Below, one piece after another: positions 8,191 through 16,500 of a stretch of DNA of 64,000 nt. The stretch is from Pseudoduganella violacea. Its GTDB lineage: Bacteria > Pseudomonadota > Gammaproteobacteria > Burkholderiales > Burkholderiaceae_D. The position numbers and the translations under genes are program-made. Each line of letters begins with the position of its first letter. Position 1 is the stretch's first letter. The stretch is from assembly GCF_014191875.1 (NCBI RefSeq), contig NZ_JACHXD010000020.1, positions 25,850 through 89,849 on the forward strand. Direction: 5' to 3'. The notes beneath the pieces are model-generated. The model saw only the letters and a list, made by a program, of their open reading frames with translations, was not told where the DNA came from and did not search any database.

Positions 8191-8342
8191 ATCGAGATAG
8201 GCAGCGCCTGATTGATTGTTTGATGGACATATTGCAGGCGATCGAACGGATCGGCCGTTATACAGATCAGATGGATGAAACAGTCTTTCTGCAAAACGAA
8301 CTGGTGCAATTAGGCCTCATCTGGACATTGAAGCGATCATAA
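8187..8342 (+). pseudogene. HEPN toxin remnant (truncated partner of the MNT antitoxin)
   Basis: The frame that starts at the ATGA overlap reads MNRDRQRLIDCLMDILQAIERIGRYTDQMDETVFLQNELVQ-like sequence, the first helices of a HEPN (DUF86) toxin, but stops after 51 codons where a complete protein would have about 110-140. Just past the break another frame reads PHLDIEAIISQ, which resembles the end of the same family, so an internal deletion is the likely cause. The catalytic R-x4-6-H motif of HEPN ribonucleases is absent. The toxin should therefore be inactive. Confidence 0.65.
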
Positions 8343-8381
8343 GTCAAGCAATCCGCCATATATTAGCTGCGCAATTTTTCT

Positions 8382-9194
8382 CTACTTTCTAGCTGGTAGC
8401 TGAGTAAATCGAAAGGTATGTGTTTCCCCTTCGATATTTGCCAATATATCAACAATTATCCCTGTGTCTGGTACTTCAAATTTCCCGATTACTAACTGCC
8501 CACCATGGCTGTTGTTTGGAAAGACTGTCGTCCGTTGTAGTACAGTTTGTGCTGCTATTTTAAGTGCCGCCTCGCCTTGTGTCTGCAAATTCGATAGATT
8601 TGCCGTGGTTTGAGCATGTACCGAGGAGGCGGCTGCCTGCCCAGCGGCAGGGTCGTAGATCCAACCCGAGTACGTACCAACCGTATTGGCATTAAAATTC
8701 GCAAACGAGTTGTTTCGGGTGCCGTATGTATTCAGACTGCCAGTTGTATTCGTGTTGTAGGTTCCGTAAGTTGATTTGTAACTTGCTTGTTGTTGAGCGG
8801 CAGAAGCTTGCATTGCGCCACCAAGTGCCACCGCGAATGCTGCCCATGCCTGCTCGGTCTTTATTTCTTGGGCAATTTCCTCAAATGTGAAGATTTTTTC
8901 TAGCCTACCGTCAACTAAAACAGAAAAATTCGATATTGAGACATCAATTGGGTTTGGTGATGTATTTACAACGGAAACGATTACTCGCATTCTATCTTTT
9001 CCTTCTCGAACGGAATTTGATGGTGAGGCCATGACGATGAATGTTTTCTTAGAGATTGCAGACGGTATGCCGTCTCTATATATCTGGCCTTGACCAGCTA
9101 ATAGAGTGGGTTCCGTTCTAATCGGCGATGCGCAGCCGGCTAAAACTGCACAAATCGCTGTAAATCCAATGGCTACAATTCGCTGTTGACGCAT
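8382..9194 (-). CDS. Hypothetical lipoprotein
   Basis: A 270-residue lipoprotein. The signal peptide starts MRQQRIVAIGFTAICAVLAGC, with a lipobox (LAGC) giving Cys21. The middle (about residues 130-175) is rich in Asn, Thr, Gly, Ser and Tyr, and ends near YSGWIYDPAAGQAAA; the flanks look like short beta-domains (residues 55-100 and 215-265). I do not recognise a family. The base composition is visibly less GC-rich than that of the neighbours on both sides, as is the MNT/HEPN patch before it, which hints at recent acquisition. It is the last gene before the NRPS/PKS operon but is separated by 208 bases and shares no functional link that I can see. Confidence 0.6.
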   Translation of the reverse strand: MRQQRIVAIGFTAICAVLAGCASPIRTEPTLLAGQGQIYRDGIPSAISKKTFIVMASPSNSVREGKDRMRVIVSVVNTSPNPIDVSISNFSVLVDGRLEKIFTFEEIAQEIKTEQAWAAFAVALGGAMQASAAQQQASYKSTYGTYNTNTTGSLNTYGTRNNSFANFNANTVGTYSGWIYDPAAGQAAASSVHAQTTANLSNLQTQGEAALKIAAQTVLQRTTVFPNNSHGGQLVIGKFEVPDTGIIVDILANIEGETHTFRFTQLPARK

Positions 9195-9402
9195 GATATT
9201 TTCTCTTTCTTGGAGATCTGCCTAAATTTGCAGTGTTTTTTAGTTTGGCGCGGACATTGCTGGATAAGCGGTGATCGTAAAAATTGCCACTCCTTTGGTG
9301 CTCGCGTTTGAAATGAAGTGTGTCTTTTTATGCAGCGAGGGGCCCCACGAAGACTTTAGCTGATCAGACAGTTCGTGGCAGCTCAGGCCTGAATTAGTAC
9401 AG

Positions 9403-9966
9403 CTAAGGATCGCTGGCGGTCCGACGCGGCAGGCGCGGAATGGCGGTGTCGGCTGGACTGTCGGCGCAAGCCTGGTCGACATATGCCGCCATCGCGGCGA
9501 CCGTCGGGTTTTCGAAGACCACGCGCAGCGGAAAGGCGATCGGCCAGGCGCGGCGGATCAGCGTGGCCAGCCGTGTGGCGGCGAGCGAATGTCCGCCGAG
9601 ATCGGCGAAGAAATCATGGTCGATGCTGTCCGGGCAGGCTCCCAGCACCTGGGCGATCAGGGCGGCGATAGTCTGCTCGGCCGGTGTGCTTGGCGCGCGT
9701 AGTGGCTGTGATGCGGCTATCGGCTGCCCGGGCAGTCGCAGCGCGCTCCGGTCCAGCTTTCCAGCAGCGTTGAGGGGCAGCTCCGCGAGAGTGCAGATAA
9801 GCTCAGGGATCATGTAATGGGGCAGCGATTCGCGCAGCCAGGCGCGCAGCTGTTCGGGATCGCATTCCGCGCCGCTGGCCGGCACGACGAAAGCGGCCAG
9901 GCGTTCGCAGTATTCGCGCTCGCGCGACAGCCATAGGGCGCGCAGCTTCTCATGCGCCGGGGTCAT
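9403..9966 (-). CDS. Stand-alone A-domain C-terminal fragment plus peptidyl carrier domain
   Basis: A 187-residue protein that begins at an ATGA overlap with the NRPS gene upstream. Residues 20-78 are the last part of an adenylation domain: LRAWLRESLPHYMIPE, then NAAGKLDR (residues 66-73), the A10 motif that carries the catalytic Lys. Residues 95-170 form a carrier domain with DLGGHSL (Ser127 for phosphopantetheine). The upstream protein has the A-domain core up to motif A8, followed by a methyltransferase, and lacks A9/A10. The two proteins together therefore make one interrupted module C-A(MT)-T, split after the methyltransferase. There is no thioesterase, reductase or condensation domain after the carrier, so the release step is not encoded in this protein. 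Confidence 0.88.
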   Translation of the reverse strand: MTPAHEKLRALWLSREREYCERLAAFVVPASGAECDPEQLRAWLRESLPHYMIPELICTLAELPLNAAGKLDRSALRLPGQPIAASQPLRAPSTPAEQTIAALIAQVLGACPDSIDHDFFADLGGHSLAATRLATLIRRAWPIAFPLRVVFENPTVAAMAAYVDQACADSPADTAIPRLPRRTASDP

Positions 9967-12900
9967 TTCATTGCCTTTACGACGGCCATCGAATCGGCCC
10001 ACCAGTATTGGCAATCTGGCGGCGGACGCAGGCCGCGCACGAGCGTCACCGAGAACGAGGAGAAGTGCTCCAACAGCAGTCGCTGGTGCCGCCGCGACAG
10101 CGAGTCGATCTCGTTGCTGTAGTAGGTGAACACGCCGCCGGGCCGCAGCATGCGTTGGGCGGCGGGGAAGAACGCGGCGGCGAAGGTGGGCGAGCCGGCG
10201 ACGTCGGTGCTGTACTCTTCCTCGGAAGTGGGATAGGTGTCGAACAGCACGCCGTCGAAGGAGCCGGGTTCGAATATCCAGTCCTGCCAGCGGCCGGGGA
10301 CGACCGTGATGGCGGCGCCGGGACGCTGGGCGCGCCACTGGTCGAGCCGCGCCAGGACTTCGGGGTGGCATTCGACTATCGTGTGGGAGCGCACGCCGCA
10401 TTCCTGCAGCAGCGTAGCCGAGATGCCCATGCCGAAGCCGATTTCGGCGACGTGGCCACCGGACGTGGCTGCGGCGCCGGCCAGGGCTTGCATCAGCGGC
10501 CGCTCCCATTCCTGCATCACTTGCTGTCCCTCGATCAGCAGCTCGCGCGCCGACCAGGCGGCGGCGCTGGTTTCCCAACGGCCTTCCATCTCGGGCCGGG
10601 TGGAACCGGCGACACATTGGCGGGCAATGGCGTCAATGGCTGTCAGGTCGGCGACGGTTTCGTCGAGTGTCCGCTGCAGCAGCCAGTTGTGCTGCGCTGG
10701 CTGCGGCGTGGGGGCGAAGCCGGGCTGCTGGAAGTTCAGGTATAGCTGGAATTGGGGAGTGTTGCGCCACATGGTCTGGCTCCGTATCTGGTCTTGGTCG
10801 GTTTCGAAGCGGTACAGGAAGTCCGCTTCCGATGGGCTGAGTTGCTCCAGCCGCCATTGCAGCAGCCCGGCTTGCGCGTCGGATGTCGCGGGACAACGCT
10901 GTAGCGTGGCCGCCGCCGCGCGCACGCTGGGGTGGCGCAGTAGCGCCGTTTCGATTTCTCCGGGTTCGATGCGATAGCCGCGCAGCTTGATCTGCTGGTC
11001 GGCCCGGCCCAGGTATTCAAGCTGGCCATCGGCACGGTGACGCGCGCGGTCGCCGCTGGCGTACAGGCGGCCCGGCCCAAAAGGATTGGGGACGAAGCGG
11101 CGCGCTGTCAGCGCCGCGTCATGCATATAGCCACGCGCCAGTCCCGCTCCGCCCAGATACAACTCGCCCGGCAAGCCAGGTGGCACAAGCTGCATGGCGC
11201 CGTCCAGCACATACGCGCTATTGCCGGCGATTGGCCGGCCGATGGGCGGCACGGCCGGCGGCGTTGCATCGCGCGCCAGATGCGCGGCGGTGGCGGTGAT
11301 CGTGGCCTCGGTCGGACCATAGGCGTTGATGACCTGGACCGTGGGCAGCGCCTGCGCCAGCCGCGCGGCCAAGACGGCCGGCAGCGCTTCGCCGCCAACG
11401 AGGATGCGGCGCAGCGTGGTGCAGGCGGCAAAGCCCTCGTGATCGAGCAGCACGGCCAGCAGCGAAGGAAAGACGTCGAGCAGGGTCACGCCCTGGCTTT
11501 GGATAAGGTGGACCAATTCATCGGCATCGCGCCCCTGGTTGCGGACCAAGACGATTTCGGCGCCGGCCGCCAGTCCGCACAGCAGCTCCGACAGCGCGGC
11601 ATCGAAACTGAAGGAGTATTTTTGCAGCACCACGTCGGTAAGCCTCAGGTCCAGCGCCGTCCGCAGCCACTGCACCTGATTGGCGAGCGCGCCATGTTCG
11701 ATCAGCACGCCTTTCGGCACGCCGGTCGAGCCGGATGTGTAGATCAGCGCCGCCAGCCGTTGCGGCGGGATCGGCCGCGCAGGCATCACCTCCGCATCTG
11801 CCAGGGTGTCGCGCCACCAGGGCGCATCGTCAAGCACGGTCACCGGCGCGGCTTCAGCCAGGATCGCCGCCGCGCGCTGGGCGGGCAACTCCGGGTCCAG
11901 GTAAACGAATGCGGCTTCCGCGCGCCAGGCCGCCAGGATGGCGACGGCGGTATCCAGATTATCGGCCAGGCGGATGGCGACTATTCGCTCGGCAGCGGCG
12001 CCGCGCACGCGCAGGAGCGTGGCCAACTGCCCGCAGCGGCGGTCGAGTTCCGCGTAGCTCAGACGGGCTTGCGGCGTGGTCAGGGCGGTGCGCTCGCCAA
12101 AATTTTTGAACGTCCAGCCGGCGCGCGGCGTTTGCGCCTGGCCGACCCAGGTAGCGAGCAGCGCCCGGTCCGCGGTGCTGGTCAGCGGCAAGGTGCCGAT
12201 CGGCTGGTCCGGCGCGGCGAGTATGGCCGCCAGCATGCGTTCCCAGTGATCGAGCAGGCGCGCGACAGTCGGACTATCGAACACGTCGCAATTGAATTCA
12301 AAGCGGCTCAGCAAGCCTTCACCGCTTTCGAACAGGTCGAGCGCCAGATCGACGTTGGTGGCCGCGCGCTGGTAGCCGATCTCCTCGCGCAGTGCGCTGG
12401 TCCGCGCCGTATTGTGGCGTGACTTGAAGAATTGCACCGTGGCCCGGTACAGGGGATTATGGCCCAGCGAGCGGCGCGGCTGCAGGTGTTCGACCAGCCT
12501 GGCGAAGGGCAGTTGTTGGCCCGAGTAGGCGGCCACGCTGGATTCGCGCGTGGCGGCCAGCACCTGCAGAAAGCTTTGTCCGGAAGTCAGGCGCACGCGC
12601 AGCAGGATGGTGTTGAGGAAGAAGCCGATCAGATCCTCGGCTTCCTCCGGCGCGCGGTTGGCCATCGGTGCGCCGAGTACGAGATCGGTCTGGCCGGTGT
12701 AGCGGTGCAGCAGGGCCGCGAAGGCCGCCAGCAGCACCTGGAACACAGTGGCGCCGGCGCGGCGCGCCAATTCGTACAGCGCGTCGCGCTGGGGGGCTGC
12801 CAGCAGGCGCGCGCGCACGTCCGCGCGGCGGGTGGCGATGGGTGGTGGCGGTCGGTCGGTTGGCAGCGCCAGTTCCGGCGCGCCGGCGAGATAGCCGCTC

Positions 12901-13580
12901 CAGAACGCCAATAGTTCGTCGAGGTGGGCGCCGCTCAATTGCGCGCGCTGCCAGCGGGCGAAGTCGGCGAACTGCACGCGCAGTGGCGCAAGCGGCACCG
13001 GACGCCCCTGCAGGGAAGCCTCATAGGCGGCGTTCAGGTCGCGCATCAGAATGTCGATCGACCAGCCGTCCGCCACGATATGGTGGATCGTCAGCAGCTG
13101 GAACGCGCCGCTGGACAGGTACAGCAGGGCGGCGCGGAATAGGGGGCCGCGGCTTAGATCAAACGGCGTTTCAGCCTGCTCGCGCGCCAGGTGCGCGGCC
13201 TGTTCCTGCTGCGCGGCGGGCGTTTCGTTTGACAGGTCGAACACCGGCATGGGGGCCGGGTCCGCATCCTCGATCACCTGGAAGGGCACGCCGTCGCGCT
13301 CGACGAAGCGGGTGCGCAGGGTTTCGTGGCGCGCAACCAGAGAGCGCCATGCGGCGTCCCAGGCGGCGCGGTCCAGCTCCGGCGGTAGCGCCAGTTGCAG
13401 GTGCAGGTGGTATGAGCTGTCCTCCGGTTCGAGCTGCTGCAGGAACCATAGGCGTTCCTGCTCGAACGAGGCTTGTTCCTCGCGCCGCCCGGCGCGGGTG
13501 AGCCGGGTCGGACGCGCCAGCCGTTCGAGCAGTTCGCGCCGTTCGGGGGAGAGGTTGGCCAGGCGTTGCGCGAGGCTCAC
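9963..13580 (-). CDS. NRPS module: condensation - adenylation core - GAMT-like methyltransferase
   Basis: A 1205-residue protein. Residues 1-35 are a helical, charged leader (docking-like). Residues 36-460 are a condensation domain with an intact HHIVADG (166-172). Residues 485-895 are an adenylation core with YTSGSTG (614-620), INAYGPTE and RGYRIEPGEIE (A8, near 868-878). At residues 1010-1205 there is a methyltransferase with VMQEWERPLMQAL, EIGFGMG (1046-1052) and DTYPTSEEE (1114-1122). These motifs match guanidinoacetate/arginine N-methyltransferases (GAMT/RMT2), not the usual NRPS N-methyltransferase insert. The protein ends there; the missing A-domain tail and carrier are in the next gene, which overlaps by four bases. 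The specificity residues I read by hand-alignment to GrsA are D-A-S-V-L-G-A-I-T-(K), which I cannot match to a known amino acid. It follows the PKS (ATGA overlap) and would extend the polyketide chain. Confidence 0.9.
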   Translation of the reverse strand: MSLAQRLANLSPERRELLERLARPTRLTRAGRREEQASFEQERLWFLQQLEPEDSSYHLHLQLALPPELDRAAWDAAWRSLVARHETLRTRFVERDGVPFQVIEDADPAPMPVFDLSNETPAAQQEQAAHLAREQAETPFDLSRGPLFRAALLYLSSGAFQLLTIHHIVADGWSIDILMRDLNAAYEASLQGRPVPLAPLRVQFADFARWQRAQLSGAHLDELLAFWSGYLAGAPELALPTDRPPPPIATRRADVRARLLAAPQRDALYELARRAGATVFQVLLAAFAALLHRYTGQTDLVLGAPMANRAPEEAEDLIGFFLNTILLRVRLTSGQSFLQVLAATRESSVAAYSGQQLPFARLVEHLQPRRSLGHNPLYRATVQFFKSRHNTARTSALREEIGYQRAATNVDLALDLFESGEGLLSRFEFNCDVFDSPTVARLLDHWERMLAAILAAPDQPIGTLPLTSTADRALLATWVGQAQTPRAGWTFKNFGERTALTTPQARLSYAELDRRCGQLATLLRVRGAAAERIVAIRLADNLDTAVAILAAWRAEAAFVYLDPELPAQRAAAILAEAAPVTVLDDAPWWRDTLADAEVMPARPIPPQRLAALIYTSGSTGVPKGVLIEHGALANQVQWLRTALDLRLTDVVLQKYSFSFDAALSELLCGLAAGAEIVLVRNQGRDADELVHLIQSQGVTLLDVFPSLLAVLLDHEGFAACTTLRRILVGGEALPAVLAARLAQALPTVQVINAYGPTEATITATAAHLARDATPPAVPPIGRPIAGNSAYVLDGAMQLVPPGLPGELYLGGAGLARGYMHDAALTARRFVPNPFGPGRLYASGDRARHRADGQLEYLGRADQQIKLRGYRIEPGEIETALLRHPSVRAAAATLQRCPATSDAQAGLLQWRLEQLSPSEADFLYRFETDQDQIRSQTMWRNTPQFQLYLNFQQPGFAPTPQPAQHNWLLQRTLDETVADLTAIDAIARQCVAGSTRPEMEGRWETSAAAWSARELLIEGQQVMQEWERPLMQALAGAAATSGGHVAEIGFGMGISATLLQECGVRSHTIVECHPEVLARLDQWRAQRPGAAITVVPGRWQDWIFEPGSFDGVLFDTYPTSEEEYSTDVAGSPTFAAAFFPAAQRMLRPGGVFTYYSNEIDSLSRRHQRLLLEHFSSFSVTLVRGLRPPPDCQYWWADSMAVVKAMK

Positions 13581-16500
13581 GCCGGCCCTCTTTCATCGAG
13601 TAGCGAGGAGACCTCGGCATCTGGCATGGCTTCGATCCGGTCCAGCAGCCGCGCCAGTTCGGCATCGGGCTGCTCGTCCAGCGCATCGAGGGCGGCAGCC
13701 AGCGCCGCCACCGTGGGATGGTCGAACAGGATGCGCACCGGCAGATCGCGTTGCAGCGCCTCGCGCAGGCGCGATACGACCTGGATCGCCAGCAGAGAAT
13801 GGCCGCCTAGTTCGAAGAAGTTGTCGTCGGCCCCGATCGGACTGATGCCCATCAGGTCACGCCAGAGATCGGCGACCAGCGTTTGCCGGCCGGGCGTGGG
13901 GGCAATGAAGCCGGCTGACATCTCGGGCCGCTCGTGCGATGCGGAAGGCGCCGGTGCCGGCGCCGCCGTGGCGGCTGGCGGCTGCAGCCAGCGTTGCAGC
14001 CGCGGGCCGAGCGGCGCCACCGAGACGATCAACTGGCGGATTTCCGGCGCGGCCAGCGTCCGTTCCAGCACGTCGATGCCGTCTTCGGCGCGGATCAGCG
14101 CTTCGCCGGCGGCGCTCTGGTTTTCGAAAGTCCAGCCGTCCCAATTGATGCTGATCCAGCGCGTGGCGCCGGACTGCTGCGCCGCCAGCGCGTCGAGCAT
14201 TGCGTTGGCGGCCGCATAGGGGCCGAAGCCGATGCCGCCCAGTACCGCCGAAATGGACGACATCAGGCAGATGAAGTCGGGCGGATCGTCGCGCAGCGCC
14301 TCGGCCAGCAGGCGCGCGGCGCGCGGCTTGGCCGCGAAATGCGCCTCCGAGACGTCGCGGCCGATGTCGGCAAAACCGGGGAAATAGGCGGCCGCCGTTA
14401 GTCCCGCGGCATGGAAGACGCCATGGATCTTGCCGCCTTGCGCGCGCGCCTCGGCAACCAGGCGCGCGACATCGGCCGGCACGCCGCCGTCGCCGCTGCA
14501 CAGCACGACCTTGGTGCCCATGGCCTCAATCATGCGCAACCGTCCGATGCGCGGATCGCCGCTGCCGTCCCAGTGGTCGCGCGGCGGCATGGGGCTGCGG
14601 CCTGTGAGTACCACCGTGGCGGCGCCGCGCCGGGCCAGGAATTCAGCGATCAGCAGGCCGATCCTGCCGAAGCCGCCCGTGATCAGGTAGTTGCCTTCCA
14701 GCGCTGGCGCCAGCGCGGGCTGCACCTGCGCCAGCGGAGCCGGTTCGAACGTCAGCGCCCAGCGCTGCGCGCCACGGTAGGCGATCCAGGGCGCCGCTTG
14801 CGGCAGCGCTTCGGCCAGCAGGGCCGCCGCGTGCGCGCCGCCGAACAGCGACAGCGCGGCCGCGTCGAGTTCGATCAGGCGGCAGCTGAGCTGCGGATAT
14901 TCCTGCGCGGCGGCGATGGCCAGGCCGATGATGGCGGCCCGTTCCGGCTCGATCTCGCGTTCGCGCGGCGCCACGGCGAAGGTCCAGCGCGTTACGAACA
15001 GCACGGTGGTGGGCGCGCTGCGACGGCTCAGGCTATGTAGAAGCGACAGTGCGCGGTAGTAGAGTTCCGCGGACGGCACCCCGTCCGCGATGCCGTCCAG
15101 CGCAATGACGGTGCGCACGCTGGGCGCCAGCTCGGCCAGGCCGGCGGCGCTGCCGGCGCGTTCGACCGGCTGGCCGAGATCAGCCAGTGTTTCGGCCAGC
15201 GCCGCCACCTGCTGTTCCGTGCCGCCGACGATGGCCCAGCCATCGCTGTAGTCAGCCGGCAGCGGCGCGGTCGGCGCCGTGCGCACCCAGCGCGGCTGGT
15301 AGAGCCAATCCTCCAGCGGCTGGGATGCGGCCGGAGGCGCCGGCATGGCGGTAGCCGGAGCGGCGGCGGACGATTCGATCCAGTAGCGCTGCCGCTCGAA
15401 CGGATAGGTCGGCAGCGGCACGCGGCGACGCCGTTCGGCGCCGTAGAACGCGGGCCAGTCCACGGTGGCGCCGGCTGTCCACAGGCTGCCCAGGGCGTGC
15501 AAGGCGGCACGCTCGTCGTCCACCGTGTCGTCGGCCGCGTTGCGGGCATGGCGGCAGGACGAGACGATCAGGCGGCCCGGCGCATAGGCTTCGTGCTGCC
15601 GCGCGAAGCCGGCCAGGGTCTGGCCGGGGCCGACCTCCAGCAGGGCGCAGCCGGTATCGCCTAGCAGATGGCCGAGGCAGTCGGCGAAACGAACCGTCCC
15701 GCGCAAGTGGCGTCCCCAGTATTCGGGATTCTGCGCCTCGTGCGGCCCGATCCAATGGCCGCTCAGATTGGATAGGTAGGGGATCGTGGGCGCGTGCAGG
15801 CGCATTTGAGCCATGGCCTCGATCATCGGCGCGATGGCGCCATCGACCAGTTGCGAATGGAAGGCGTGCGAGGTGTGCAGCGCCTGCACGGTGACGCCCT
15901 CGCTTTCGAGCTGGCGGCGGATGTCCGCGATGGCCGCCACGCCGCCCGACAGCACGCACAGCGCCGGCCCATTGACCGCTGCGATTTCGGCGGCGCCGGC
16001 GAAGCGCCCGCGCAGCGCCGTCTCGGGCTGCGCCACCGCCAGCATCGCCCCGGGCGGCATGCCGGCCAGGATCTGGCCGCGCCTGGCGATCAGTTGCAAG
16101 GCATCTTCCAGCGACAGCACGCCGGCCAGGCAGGCCGCCGTGTATTCGCCCACGCTATGGCCGGCGAGGGCGGCGGGCTTGATCCCCCAATGCATCCACA
16201 ATCGCGCCAGCGCGTAACTGGCGACAAACACCGCCGCCTGCGTGACCTGGGTCTGGCGCAGCACCTCGCCCTGGTCAGCCCCATGCATCAGGGTACGCAG
16301 GTCGAGGCCGAGCGGTGCGCGCAACAGGCCGGCGCAATGGTCGACAATCTCCCGGTACACGGGTTCGGCGCGGTACAGGCCTGCGCCCATGCCGGGATGC
16401 TGGGCGCCCTGGCCGGGAAACAGGAAGGCCACACCTTCGAACTTGCCATCGCGTGCGCTGCTGGCGCTGCGGCGCGGCGCGCCCTGGCGCAGCAGGGCGG

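Noticed and set aside
9240..9482. Small minus-strand frame after the NRPS/PKS operon
   Set aside because: It overlaps the carrier-domain gene in another frame, has no ribosome site and no recognisable sequence.
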